DNA of 64,000 bases from Aporophyla lueneburgensis (lineage: Eukaryota > Arthropoda > Insecta > Lepidoptera > Noctuidae). How positions within the stretch are numbered: position 1 is the first letter of the stretch; the number at the start of each line of letters is the position of its first letter. The DNA is taken from positions 4,278,001-4,342,000 of the forward strand of contig OW028741.1 in NCBI GenBank assembly GCA_932294355.1, in the 5' to 3' direction. The translations under genes were made by a program, and so were the position numbers. The notes below the pieces were generated by a model. It worked only from the letters and a program-made list of their open reading frames with translations. It did no database searches and was not told the origin of the DNA. Below are positions 41,755 to 53,146 of the stretch, in pieces.

Positions 41755-41985
41755 GTACCTACCTACGAACGACTGATACCCGGAGTTACCAAAATAGCTT
41801 GCAGAGTAAGCAAGCTGAATTGGCTGTGGGCTGGCCATGTTTGTTGAAGGACCGATGGCCCATGGAGCAGGCGATTCCTAGAGTGGAGATCCCGTATCGT
41901 CAAGCATAAGGTGGGTTCACCCCCCAGCTAGATGGATAGACAACCATATATTCTTATATCCAGCGGTGGACTGGGATAACTTGAG
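41755..41985 (+). pseudogene. RTE-like LINE C-terminal fragment
   Basis: The frame reads KLNWLWAGHVC, then a broken TDGPWS, then PPSWMDRQP, the decayed form of the usual ending W-GHV-R--D-RW...RP--RW-D. It has stops and no catalytic part. Confidence 0.55.
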
Positions 41986-42651
41986 TTCATGTGTTTTGTG
42001 TAATGGTTCATTCGAAGCGTATTTTGAGGTAGGTATCCAAATAATACCTACCTACTGTGTGTGTCTAAGATCAAAAATAATGTATGATTTATATGAAAAC
42101 TCGTGAGTCGTGCACCATGTTTGTTTATCAAATAAGACATCTACGGAAAAAACACACTATAATAATTATGCTAAAAAGTAGTTTATTAGACTCTAAGGCA
42201 CTCAATGTGATCGTCATGTGATGTTTTACCTTTTGTATTCGGAATTCTGTGTGCGAAATTTTACATGTTATACGTATTTTGGTAACTATGAAAATTAATG
42301 TTTACAGTGTTTGTCTAATGTATTTGTTAATAAAATGTTTTTCACTGCAATTCGCATTTTTATTTATACAAGGTTTCATTGTCAATCTTTAAAAATTTCA
42401 TGAAGGATGAGTTAAAACATATACATACTTACATAAACTCACGATTCTTCCAATGGGAATTGGAATAAATTACAAAAACTTTTTACACAAAAAAACAACC
42501 GACTTCCTTAAACAAAAACACTACAAAGTCAAAAATAACTTTAATTTCGAAAGTCGGTGTCTTAGGCTCTGTATTTAAGGTTATTGCCACCGGTCGGTGT
42601 TTTTTTGTGTAAAAAGTTTTTATTTTTTAACTTTTTAGTTGTAATAGATAC

Positions 42652-43415
42652 CAGGGATGTTGCAGATGCCGATTTTTTCACATCTGCGGATGCGGATGCG
42701 GATGCGGATATTTGAAGGCTCACATCCGCGGATGCGGATGCGGATGCGGATCTTAAGATTTATTATAAGAAACTATGTGAGTGGAGAAATAAAATAATAA
42801 GAGAGTAATTATTAATATTTTAATCAAATATTTAGTAATTAAAGTTGAAAATTAGAGCATTATATTTAATAAATAGTAAAATTGCCGCCTTTTCGGGGTC
42901 TAGTCTGTTACGCAGAGTTTCATAAATTAAACCTGCACTACTAAACAATTGTTTGCTAGGAACACTGGCTGGTGGTGTCGATAAAAATCTACGTGCTATT
43001 GGTGACAATAGTGTAAATTCTTCTCGATTACGCTCCACCATTTAAGAGCACAATGCTGTGTATATTCACAATTTTACAATACATTCGAAAACTTAAATGT
43101 TCATACGATAAGCGCAACTAAACAACACCATACAACTGATTTACTAACCAAAAACAAATGATACACCACGATAACAAACGCGTCGGATCTTGTCACCGAG
43201 CGAAATCTTCGCTCCTATTGGACAATGATCACATGCCTACGGCACGCGCCAGTACGGCTACGTCTATTTTCATTCTTGTCGCGACCTGTGCAACATCTGC
43301 ATCCGCATGAACATCCGCAATGATTATTACGGATGCGGATGCGGATGCAGATGTCCAAATCAATGCGGATGCTCCGCATTTGCGGATGCGGATGCGGATA
43401 TTCGCAACATCCCTG
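42652..43415 (-). mobile_element. Internally deleted hAT with GGATGC arrays
   Basis: Terminal repeats CAGGGATGTTGC are perfect at both ends. The flanks ATAGATAC and GTAGATAC are an 8-bp target duplication with one change. Both subterminal regions carry runs of GCGGAT (for example 42690-42712, 42728-42750, 43338-43360, 43380-43400). It is 764 bp, so most of the transposase is gone. Confidence 0.85.
42832..43041 (-). pseudogene. hAT transposase C-terminal remnant
   Basis: 69 codons with LLSPIARRFLSTPPASVPSK, then QLFSSAGLIYETLRNRLDPE, the dimerisation domain at the end of hAT transposases. The glutamate usually found in SxERLFS is replaced here (SKQLFS), and the BED finger and both aspartates are deleted. 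Not related closely to the transposase at 19919. Confidence 0.85.
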
Positions 43416-43784
43416 GTAGATACTCCGCACTAATCTAATCGCGTTATTCGTTCATTTGTCGCGCAAATACATAATGCAAATTTAAGACTTATATGGTTTT
43501 CACATGGACCCCATTGTCCAAATGGAATCAAATTAAAATGGAACCATTCGGGAAGCACCAGCTTTCAAATAAAAAAGAATCATCAAAATCAGTTAACCCA
43601 GTCAAAAGCTATGAGGTAACAAACATAAAAAAAAAAAAAAAAAAAATACAGTCGAATTGATAACCTCCTCCTTTTTTTGAAGTCGGTTAAAAATGCCATC
43701 TGCTACCATTTGGACATACTGCTTTTGCTTCGTTTACGTTCATACATCTCGTCTCGTCGTTCATACGGTCGTCGGTATCATGTT

Positions 43785-43920
43785 ACCTAGTAACTAGATT
43801 GTGGAGCTCGGAAAGGCAGTCGCTCAATATACGTACTATAGAGTATGCTGCATCCAGTTACACTGGAAGCCGACCCCAAAATATTTGGGAAAAGGCTAGG
43901 CGGAGAACAATGATGTCGTT
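43785..43920 (+). repeat. SINE (CTGGAAGCCGA type)
   Basis: AACTAGATTGTGGAGCTCGG, TGCTGCATCCAGTTACACTGG and AAGCCGACCCCAAAATATTTGGG, ending at AACAATGATG. Confidence 0.7.
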
Positions 43921-44707
43921 CATGCATCTTGTCATACACGAAGATGTCAATAAGCTCACTATAATTATGTCCTTCTAGAGCGTACGGGATCGGCGTTTTT
44001 ACTCACAAATGTCTTGTATTACATACCTTTTGTTGAAAACTAACAAATTCATAATCTTTTCACTTTGCACATATACGTTCGTACCACTTTTACGTTCATG
44101 ATCAACCTCTCTCAAACTCACCTTCACACTCATACACTCACACTCATTCAAATAATAGCGTTTTTCTATTTCTATGACTAATTATTTTATTAAATTCCCG
44201 ATTTGATTGTTATGTTCTGTTTAATTTTGATTAGTTTTTGGTTTTGTTTCTTGAAATTAGAAGCAAACCAATTTTACTTTGAATACCAAAATGTTTAAAT
44301 GTTTAATCCTCCATATTAGTGTCCATGATACAGGCGTGCCTGGTCTGGGACCACTGTAAAATCTCTGTCATATTTTTAGCAATAAAGTTTATTGATTTGT
44401 CACTTCATCTTGATGATAAGTAATTTATTTATTACTACGAATATCTCGAGACAAACCACCTACTGTCCTATTCGTACTTTCTTAGCACCATACTTTAGCT
44501 GTTCGATAATATTTTGACTACCCACAGAGGAATGCAGACAATTTCGTTCAGGCTGTTGTACGTAGTAGTTGAGCTAAACTCTACTATTACGTACTAAGTA
44601 CGAAGTAGGTACGTGACGTTACAGTACTGAAGCTACCTACTTCCTTCTTCCAAGGAAGTAGGATCTACCCTACCACAAATACTACTTATGTAGAAGTAGT
44701 TCTACAT

Positions 44708-44960
44708 CGTCATCATTATTTCAGTCGAAAGACGTCCACTGCTGGATATAGGCCTCCCCCAATGTAAGGGGGGGTTTGTCCATAATCTTCACGCTTGGCA
44801 GGCGGGTTGGCAATCGCAGTATGGTGGTAAAACGCATAGAGCTGCTTCTCAATCTCTAGTAAGTCCCTTTCGTCGCCTCTTACGACACTCACGGGAAGCA
44901 ATGGGATGGTGCTATTCTTCCACACGGAATCCAGACACGGAGTACTACATTGCCGTCAAA
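44708..44960 (+). repeat. Interspersed repeat (GACGTCCACTGCTGG type)
   Basis: TTTCAGTCGAAAGACGTCCA, CTTGGCAGGCGGGTTGGC, CCTTTCGTCGCCTCTTACGACA. It matches 58846-59095 along its length. Confidence 0.75.
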
Positions 44961-45099
44961 AAGCCTTGAGAAGTTTTTGGTAACATTACAAGTACATGAG
45001 ACATCGCAGTATTCAGCGCTTTTATAATTATTTTAAACGATACTTCCATACATTTTACTTATCTTTATTTACGTGATGCTGTGACACCCACAAATCTTT

Positions 45100-45222
45100 G
45101 TTTGGTCAAGTAAATACATACATACATACAATCACGCCTTTTCTCCATGGGGAAACCACGGAACGCCACCTGCTACGATCTCTACACACTCCTTTTGCCT
45201 CGCTTAGGTTCATACAATATTA
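45100..45222 (+). repeat. SINE-like repeat with (CATA)n
   Basis: (CATA)n, AATCACGCCTTTTCTCCATG, GAACGCCACCTGCTACGATC and TTTTGCCTCGCTTAGGTTC. Inverse of 11248-11345. Confidence 0.7.
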
Positions 45223-46451
45223 TTATATGAATAGTCAAGTAAATATTATTATTATATTAGTACCAGATATCAGCTGCTTATTTGAAGACCGATAGCATAA
45301 AAACGACTTGTTGGACCGACCCCAAATAAACTGGAATAAGGCCGTCATCAACGCATAGTATAAAAAGATGACGCGGGTTTCCAATTACTTCAAAATGAAA
45401 ATTCCTGTAAAAAGCTGAAGATGTTTCACAAAATAAAACAACACAATATGGAACACAGATACTTTATTTTAAGAAAATCTATTACAACATTTATTTAACA
45501 CTAATAGACTTTTATAATAAGTAATAATATTGCCATTTTATTTAATTAACTACTGAACTTGCGTTATCGTAATAAATGTGGATACAATATGTTGCTTTTA
45601 AGCTATTGCATAGCTTCTATCGAGGGCCTTGAGCGCGGGGACCGAATCCAGAAATTCCGTAACGAAAAAAAAACCTCACGCTCCCCACTCCGACGGGCAC
45701 GGAGGTGTGGCTTGAAGGCCGTGCATTATACTTAGATCTTTAAAACTACGCAACGGATTTTGATGCGGATTTTTTAATAGATAGAACAATTCAAGAGGAA
45801 GGTTTATATGTATTTAACATGCATAATATAGTAAAGAAATGCTGATAATTTTAGGGGTTTCTAATGTGATGTCATAAATAAGCTCATTTTTTTACGCTTA
45901 CATTGCGAACGCTGGCTGAACCCTACGAAATAGATCAAAATAATGTACTACAGTATTGTACACCTTAAAAAGGTCTACAAAAAAGTCCGCGATGGTATAT
46001 GTCTACCTCTTAGGGATAACCCACAAAAACCATTTTTTTCCTTTGCTTTTTACGAGAAATAAGGGCTTATTTACGAAGCGATTTTAACCAATACAGCATT
46101 AATTCTTATCCAATTAGGTACCTTAAATACATTGTGCATTTAATATAGATCAATATGATCATTACAGCATGTAATTTAAATGAAGATCTTAGAAGATATC
46201 AGAGATTTAAAAAGCGGGGGCAGTAACTTCTCATTTATTCAATAAAAGAAAAAAAAAATGTTTTCTTATCGGTCAAATAAAAAATAAATAAATAATTATA
46301 ATTGAATAAGTTGATAAAAAATGCTATGCAATAGCTTTACCGCGGCAGTCCCCGAGTGCCACACGTCATTTTTTTTTTTACGTTTTTGACATCCGGTCAC
46401 TGGACAACAAGGAGTGTATCTTTATACCTAGAATATCTTTCTACCCAGTAA
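45223..46451. other. No gene recognised
   Basis: Mostly AT-rich. 45640-45760 is GC-richer without a frame. A CR1/SINE tail phrase (GACCGACCCCAAATAAACTGG) occurs at about 45314. Confidence 0.4.
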
Positions 46452-46555
46452 CTGAATCGTAGAGGCCAGATAGGTAGTCGCTCCATGTAATATACTAGTA
46501 TTCAACTGCATACGGCTGGATTGGAAACCGAGCCCAACATAGTTGGGAAAAGGCA
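46452..46555 (+). repeat. SINE (CTGGAAGCCGA type), diverged
   Basis: TAGGTAGTCGCTCCATGTAA and GCATACGGCTGGATTGGAAACC, ending AGTTGGGAAAAGG. Confidence 0.6.
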
Positions 46556-46643
46556 AATATTTTTTTGTGGTCGGTCTCTATGTCTGCCAAAATCCATTTT
46601 TAAACCAGTTGTACTTCGGTAACTTCTTGAACCTTTTGCAGAA

Positions 46644-46862
46644 ATATTTTAAACTAGTTTTTGCCAGCGTCTTCGCCCGCGTGGAGGTCGGAAATTATCC
46701 CGTGGGAACGTACTACCGGGATAAAAAGTAGCCTATGTCCTTTCTCAGGCTCTAAACTATCCGTGTACCAAATTTCATTTAAATCAGTTCAGTAGTTTTA
46801 GCAGGAAAGCAAGACAGACAGACAGACAGAGTTACTATTGCATTTATAATATTATAGTGTGA
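46644..46862 (+). repeat. Lepidopteran GCCAGCGTCTTCG element
   Basis: The head is ACTAGTTTTTGCCAGCGTCT, followed by AAAAAGTAGCCTATGTCCTTT, a (CAGA)n tract at 46813-46830 and the end GCATTTATAATATTATAGTG. It is the inverse of 60428-60650 almost base for base. Confidence 0.75.
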
Positions 46863-47041
46863 ATGATTTAAGTGATCATTTATTATATGTACAAGTTCAG
46901 TAGTTAAATTCGATCTCTAAGGAACGTTTACTAGAAAGTAAAAACTTAACAATTAGATATTGGAACGAAGTTCCTAATCGCACGTTGTACTCCGCACAAT
47001 TATGGCAAATGAGAGTTAGACCGAAAAAAGTGTAACATTTT

Positions 47042-47419
47042 GACCAACACTGCACTTTTGCTATAACAATATTATTTCCTTACAGTAACAGTTTGCCACA
47101 GGAAGAAAATAGGTTAAGATTTGAAATTAATATGACATTGCATAATTTGACATTTCATAATAATTTATTTCACTTATTAGATACCAGCAATTATGTTAGT
47201 AATAATTTATATTTAACAAAAGATAGGCATAATAATGCTATGTACTATCTCTCAAACTATCATAGAAGACAGATAGCAGCATCGCTAGCATACTTTTTTT
47301 CTATTACAGCCAAGAATTTGGCTAAACAACTTGCTTCTTTTGAGCAATGCAATGACATTTTAAACTGTACTGCCAATAATTTGACAGCACTTGTAGATAT
47401 TGATTTCCATTTAAATTAG
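47042..47419 (+). CDS. Possible 3' part of LINE ORF1
   Basis: A frame open from just after a stop at 47033, ending TAG at 47419, 41 nt before the ORF2 start. No zinc knuckle or other known ORF1 domain is visible. Its residues (for example NYHRRQIAASLAYFFS) are not low-complexity. Position argues that it is the end of ORF1 left by 5' truncation, and there is no ATG at the beginning. Confidence 0.4.
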   Translation, partial: DQHCTFAITILFPYSNSLPQEENRLRFEINMTLHNLTFHNNLFHLLDTSNYVSNNLYLTKDRHNNAMYYLSNYHRRQIAASLAYFFSITAKNLAKQLASFEQCNDILNCTANNLTALVDIDFHLN

Positions 47420-47460
47420 AAATTAAGACAATAGAGGCAACCTCTAGCAACAATGTTAGT

Positions 47461-50331
47461 ATGGCAAATAAGAAATCAAATGTAAGTGTAAAAGAATTAA
47501 ATCGTATCAACCTGGTGCATCAAAATATTCAAGGGTTTTTGAACAAAGATTTAGAAGTAGAATTTTTCCTGAACTGTAACAATATAGATATTCTTTGTAT
47601 AACAGAACATTGGCTTAAAAGCCACCAGTTCATATTCAATTTTAGTAACCACCAGGTTGGTAGTTCGTTCAGCAGAGAAAAAGCTATACATGGTGGCTCA
47701 CTAATTTTAGTAAATAACCAGCTCAAATTTAAAGACCGTAAGGATATTGTGAGCCTCTCTGTTGAGCGGACAATTGAAATAGCCTGTATTGAATTGGAGC
47801 AGTTCATTGTATTAAGTGTGTACAGACCTCCCTCAGGATTGTATGATTGTTTTGAAAAGGTAATGGATGAAGTGTTGCACAAAATTTCTAATTCAAATAA
47901 GTTTATCATCACTTGCGGTGATTTTAATGTTAACTTGTTAGAAACTTCTGGGTTAAGTACTAAAATTATAAGTTTGTTTCAGTCATACAATCTTGCCAAC
48001 CAATTCTTAGAGCCAACTAGAATAACTCCCACTAGTGCCACATGCTTAGATAACATTTATACAGATGTTAAAGCAATCCATAAAGAAATGATTAATTTAT
48101 TAGACTCAGATCATTGTGGTCAATTGATCACTATTCCAAATGTAAACATAAAAAAAACTAAGAAAGATATCACTGTTAACCCAAAAACTGTTAATCGCTT
48201 GGAAATGTTTAGAACTAAACTTTCGAATAATCTACCACTTGTGTTGCCAAATGATGACCCTAATGGACAATATAATGATTTTTTTAAAATGTATTGCACA
48301 CAATTTGATAACATATTTATTCCAAAGACTTTTTCGGTTAGTATTAACGCTTCTTTTAGTGATTGGGCCACCACTGGTATACATAAAAGTAGAAAACGAC
48401 TTTATGAATTATATGATGAACGGACTTGTATAAACACTGCTGAATTTAATTTGTATGTCAAAAATTATTCTAAATTATTTAAAAAAGTTTGTAGCATAGC
48501 CAAGTCACGTTATTTGAGTTTAAAAATTAAAAATAGCAGTAATGTAATTAAAACGACTTGGACTATCATTAATAGCGAAACAGGAAGGTCATGCAACCGA
48601 AGTAGTGACTACAGTCTAGCTATTGAGGATAATATAATTAAATCAGATTCTCAAGTCGCCGCGGCCTTTGAAAATTTCTTTGCAGAGATTCCAGTATCTA
48701 CTACCAAATCTTTGAACTCATCACCCACTGCTGCAGAGTCTCTACTTAAAGAAAACGTTCCTGTTTGTGATAGTGAATTTCATTTCCAATATGTAACCTG
48801 TAACGATATCGTTAAAACTTTTCACTCTTTGAATGTAAAAAAGACCGCCGATTTATGGGGTAATTCTGTGGACACTGCTAAGTCGATCATAAACATTGTA
48901 GCACCAACTTTAGCTGTTATTTTTAATAATTGTATTGACCGTGGCGAGTTTCCTGATCTTATGAAAAACAGCAAAATAATACCGTTGTTTAAATCAGGTA
49001 GCACATCAGACCCTACTAACTATAGACCAATTTCAGTGCTACCTACCTTCAGTAAAATTTTTGAAAAACTTATTCTAAATCAATTGCAACGATTTTTTAA
49101 TAAACATAACTTATTACACAAGAAACAGTTTGGTTTCACAAAGGGTCGTTCAACTACCGATGCCGGAGTTGAACTTTTAGGTCATATATATAATGCGTGG
49201 GAGGACAAATGCGATGCTTTGGGTATTTTTTGCGATTTGTCCAAGGCATTCGATTGTGTTCTTCATGAAACCTTGATCAGGAAACTTCACCACTACGGAA
49301 TCCGGAACGCCTCTCTGGATCTTCTTACTTCATACCTAAGTGATAGGATTCAGAGAGTTGACGTCAACGGAAAAAGATCACCTGGATCTAAAGTTAGAAT
49401 GGGGGTCCCTCAGGGCTCAATTTTAGGCCCATTTTTATTTCTTATTTATATAAATGACTTGCCTTACCTCATAAAGGATAAACATGATATAGTGTTGTTT
49501 GCAGACGACACTTCACTTTTATTCAAACTCAAACGTCAGCAGTTGGTTACTGACAATGTAAATAGAGCCCTTGCTAATGTAGTTAACTGGTTTAATGTTA
49601 ATAACCTACTTCTTAACGAGAAAAAAACCAAATGTATTAAGTTTACGATACCTCATGTTAGACAAGTAGAAACTAGTGTCCTCATAAAGGGTGAAGTGTT
49701 GAAACCCGAAGATACCACAGTATTCTTAGGCATAACTCTGGATGCCAAGCTTCAATGGGGCCCCCATATAGATAAATTGTCAAAAAAACTTAGCTCTGCA
49801 GCATACGCTGTTAGAAAAATTCGTGATTTAACTGATTTAGAGACAGCCCGTTTAGTTTACTTTAGTTATTTTCATAGCGTGATGTCGTACGGTATTCTGC
49901 TGTGGGGAAATGCCGCCGATATTCAGACAATTTTTGTTTTACAAAAAAGGGCAATTCGTTCGATTTATAAATTAAGTCCCAGATACTCACTCAGAGACAA
50001 ATATAAAGAGATTAATATAATGACTGTGCCTTCTCAGTACATTTATGAAAATCTGCTGTTTGCACATAAAAATATTAATCTCTTTAAAAGATACAGTGAT
50101 ATCCATAATGTCAATACTAGAAACAAACAAAAATTTGTTGTTCCTAAGACCAGGCTCAAGAAAATAGGTGGCTCGTTTAGATGCCAATGTATTCGTTTTT
50201 ATAATAAACTTCCTAGCCTCATTCAAGAACTAAGCCTAAATAAATTCAAATCTTTTATAAAGCGTAAATTATGTCAGAAAGCCTATTATACTGTTAAAGA
50301 CTATATTGAGGATAAAACGGCCTGGGATTGA
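47461..50331 (+). CDS. LINE ORF2: endonuclease-reverse transcriptase
   Basis: 956 residues, no stops or shifts. The N-terminal apurinic-type endonuclease (about residues 15-225) has NIQG at 22-25, the catalytic Glu of ITEHW (49), YRPP at 121-124, GDFN at 153-156 and SDH at 216-218. The reverse transcriptase (about 480-760) has FPDLMKNSKIIPLFK, DLSKAFD at 592-598, GVPQGSILGP at 648-657 and the catalytic FADD at 680-683. The remainder is the thumb and C-terminal domain; there is no RNase H. The protein nicks the target and copies the element RNA into it in the nucleus. ATG at 47461 leaves a complete endonuclease. All catalytic residues are present, so it may encode active enzyme. Confidence 0.93.
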   Translation: MANKKSNVSVKELNRINLVHQNIQGFLNKDLEVEFFLNCNNIDILCITEHWLKSHQFIFNFSNHQVGSSFSREKAIHGGSLILVNNQLKFKDRKDIVSLSVERTIEIACIELEQFIVLSVYRPPSGLYDCFEKVMDEVLHKISNSNKFIITCGDFNVNLLETSGLSTKIISLFQSYNLANQFLEPTRITPTSATCLDNIYTDVKAIHKEMINLLDSDHCGQLITIPNVNIKKTKKDITVNPKTVNRLEMFRTKLSNNLPLVLPNDDPNGQYNDFFKMYCTQFDNIFIPKTFSVSINASFSDWATTGIHKSRKRLYELYDERTCINTAEFNLYVKNYSKLFKKVCSIAKSRYLSLKIKNSSNVIKTTWTIINSETGRSCNRSSDYSLAIEDNIIKSDSQVAAAFENFFAEIPVSTTKSLNSSPTAAESLLKENVPVCDSEFHFQYVTCNDIVKTFHSLNVKKTADLWGNSVDTAKSIINIVAPTLAVIFNNCIDRGEFPDLMKNSKIIPLFKSGSTSDPTNYRPISVLPTFSKIFEKLILNQLQRFFNKHNLLHKKQFGFTKGRSTTDAGVELLGHIYNAWEDKCDALGIFCDLSKAFDCVLHETLIRKLHHYGIRNASLDLLTSYLSDRIQRVDVNGKRSPGSKVRMGVPQGSILGPFLFLIYINDLPYLIKDKHDIVLFADDTSLLFKLKRQQLVTDNVNRALANVVNWFNVNNLLLNEKKTKCIKFTIPHVRQVETSVLIKGEVLKPEDTTVFLGITLDAKLQWGPHIDKLSKKLSSAAYAVRKIRDLTDLETARLVYFSYFHSVMSYGILLWGNAADIQTIFVLQKRAIRSIYKLSPRYSLRDKYKEINIMTVPSQYIYENLLFAHKNINLFKRYSDIHNVNTRNKQKFVVPKTRLKKIGGSFRCQCIRFYNKLPSLIQELSLNKFKSFIKRKLCQKAYYTVKDYIEDKTAWD

Positions 50332-50528
50332 ACTGCTCCAATAAATCTACACTGACTGTTGTTTTATTATTATTATTTTGCTATTTTTTACTCTTTTTTT
50401 TTATTATTTCACATGACATGAATATTAATTGTATGAATATTACTTTGATTATTGAGAATTTGAGGACTATGTGGGTCACTGTTTCACTTTTGACTATTGT
50501 CTGGCAGTTTGAGTAGTTAGTGGCAATA

Positions 50529-51308
50529 TCTGTGTGGTTCTTTCATCAAAAGACCATTTCAGACACCGATCTACATGGTCATCAAATGATCTGACCAACA
50601 AAATTATATCCGTTTCTTTTTTTTTTTTTTATATACACATTGACATTGATAATTTTTATGTATACAATGACATGATTATTTACTTTGTAAAGTATCGTAT
50701 TGTTTTAATTATTGTGAATGTGAAGACTATGTGGGTCTTTTTTAAATTTTTTTTTTCTTTCGTTCTCAGTAATCACGATCTGGCAGTTTGAGTAATTTAT
50801 GTGGCCTACCCAAATGTCCTTTCTTTGGTACTGTTCGTCAAAGCGTTGGGCTCCTTATTTTCCGAGTTGAGCTAAACGATTAGTGACAAATGCTTGCACT
50901 GACTGGACAGGTCCACTCAATCTGTGTGGTTCTTTCTTCAAAAGACCATTTCAGACACCGATCTACATGGTCATCAAATGATCTGACCAACAAAATTATA
51001 TCCGTTTCTTTTTTTTTTAAATACACATTGACATTGATAATTTTTATATATACAATGACATGATTATTTACTTTGTAAAGTATCGTATTGTTTTAATTAT
51101 TGTGAATGTGAAGACTATGTGGGTCTTTTTTAAATTTTTTTTTTCTTTCGTTCTCAGTAATCACGATCTGGCAGTTTGAGTAATTTATGTGGCCTACCCA
51201 AATGTCCTTTCTTTGGTACTGTTCGTCAAAGCGTTGGGCTCCTTATTTTCCGAGTTGAGCTAAACGATTAGTGACAAATGCTTGCACTGACTGGACAGGT
51301 CCACTCAA
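50529..51308 (+). repeat. 390-bp tandem duplication in the LINE 3' UTR
   Basis: Units start with TCTGTGTGGTTCTTTC at 50529 and 50921, and a third partial unit at 51309. Lengths are 392 and 388, the difference being mostly in a T-run. The units look nearly identical. A more diverged partial unit precedes them at about 50440-50528. Confidence 0.9.
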
Positions 51309-51563
51309 TCTGTGTGGTTCTTTCTTCAAAAGACCATTTCAGTCACCAATCTACATGATCTTCACATGATGTGAACAAGATTATGTCTGGACTTTAAAAG
51401 AGACTGTGACCTCTGAGTTTGTTTCGGCCTTTCTTCTCAGAGTAGTCAGTTAGGAAACGCCGAACTCATCTAGTTAAAAAAAAAAATATAATTGACATGT
51501 AAAAGTGTTTGTACAAACCTACTTACAGAAATAAAATCATTTATCATTTATCATTTATCATTT

Positions 51564-52930
51564 ATTTAGTTGCTCTTAAACGTTGTTAATTTATTTGTTG
51601 TTTCTATTTTTATACACTGTGACTTGTAAATTGACGTATTTCTCTCAGTTTGAGGGTTTTGAAAAAAGTCTTATTTAGTTAAGAATTTTCGGAATAAAAG
51701 TGGATTTTTACGAATCCCATGAATTTTTCCCATGTGCCTAGGCTTAACCGGTGGACTGCCGTAATTATCTTAACAATTAAAAGTCATGTTGTCTCGCGTG
51801 GATCCACGTTCCAGTATACTAAGGGTTAATGGGGTGCTTAATTGTTGCAAAAGGTCACACTATCCTGTCTTGGAAGTATGACGTCAAATTACATGTCAGC
51901 CTGTATACAGCAAAAGGAACTTCGTTCAAACCGGGTGTCCACAACTCTCGCCTATTTATTACTTTCAAGGAATGAATTTTCTAATGAATTTAAAAGTATG
52001 GTGGGATAATTATACATAATAGCATTTACAAATACTGTTAATAAATTAATGACTAGTAAAGCATTCTCAATACTTACAAACTGGTGGTTAAACTTATTAA
52101 TAACATTCCTAATATTAAAGACATCGATAGTTTTAAAAGTAATTTACGTATTGTGATCTTGTTTTGTACCGCTAGTGGCTCTGTTCATCAAAAAGAATAT
52201 TAGTCAGGAGTTTGAACCGTACTAAAGTAGGTAAGTTTCTAAGGTGGTTCTATGAATCAGTAATATTTATTTCAGTTTAATAAATGTGAATTACGTGACC
52301 AACTCTTTAATGTGTGTTGTCGAAAATTATGTTTGGTAAGCTTTTAAAATTGAGCTTTTTTTTTAAATGAGCCTTTATCCTTTAGCCTTCTAGTATTTTC
52401 CTTGTAGGTGTTCAAGTTCAACAGCTTAATTGTTATTATATTTTTGAATCAGTTGTTTTAAAGACATTAACAGTACAATTTTAACTACTGTCGTATGTCA
52501 TACATTTTTCAGAAGTTCAGTTTTATAATGCTCATACGATATGTTAATAACTATGGCTTTGGTTTCAATAAGAAAACTAACATCTACAATACATAATGGC
52601 GGTTCAAACGACTTTCTAAACAAATATTTTCAAAATTAAAGTTATGTTCTTAGTTCGTTTACAGAGAGCTCTGCTTAGGCTAGATCGTAACTTCGAGTTA
52701 TTAATAATACTTATTTTTCAGAATATTATTGTTAATGAAATAGCGTTTTAAACGCTCAATGCATACTCATTTCCATTTTCCTCATATTAATAATAAGTTG
52801 AGTAGGTACATACAGTTGTTAAAGACCTTTTTAAAATACATAGTCGGGTAGGTATAATTATAAAGGTCTAAATGAGAATAGGATTTTTCTAAAAAATGGT
52901 TGCATGAAATTCCGCCATTATGTTACAAAT
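51564..52930. other. AT-rich intergenic sequence
   Basis: Between the LINE and the 3' end of tetraspanin B. Nothing recognised. Confidence 0.4.
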
Positions 52931-52936
52931 TTTATT
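52931..52936 (-). terminator. Poly(A) signal of tetraspanin B
   Basis: TTTATT on + gives AATAAA on the minus strand, 211 nt after the stop codon. Confidence 0.5.
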
Positions 52937-53146
52937 CCAACATCGTGTTTCCAACGTCAATTTGTTAACTTGACGTCAGACGTCACACTGTATAATTGAC
53001 GTCACAACAAGAATTGACATTCTGACTTCTTTAAAATCTAGTAGATTCTATACTTAAATAAATAAGGTAACTTAAATTAACTTACAAGTATTGTGCATTG
53101 CATATGAAATTATACTCTGTAGCTGTGATGTGTCTATTGTGTAGAA

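Larger units (their letters stand above)
42474..43690. repeat. Lepidopteran repeat hosting a small hAT
   Basis: The left part has AAAAACTTTTTACACAAAAA and its inverse about 125 bp on (to 42622), with CAACCGACTTCC between. The right part has ATGAGGTAACAAACATAAAA, an A-run and GATAACCTCCTCC then GAAGTCGG, phrases I know from a common moth repeat. The hAT at 42652-43415 interrupts it. Confidence 0.5.
47042..51563 (+). mobile_element. CR1-superfamily LINE with intact ORF2
   Basis: It holds a fragment of a first ORF, a complete ORF2 (endonuclease plus reverse transcriptase), a 1.2-kb 3' UTR with a 390-bp tandem duplication, and a terminal (ATCATTT)4 at 51536-51563 in place of a poly(A) tail. Simple-repeat tails are typical of the CR1 group. 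Clade within the group (Daphne- or Crack-like) is a guess. The 5' boundary is uncertain, and a truncated start is likely. Confidence 0.85.
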
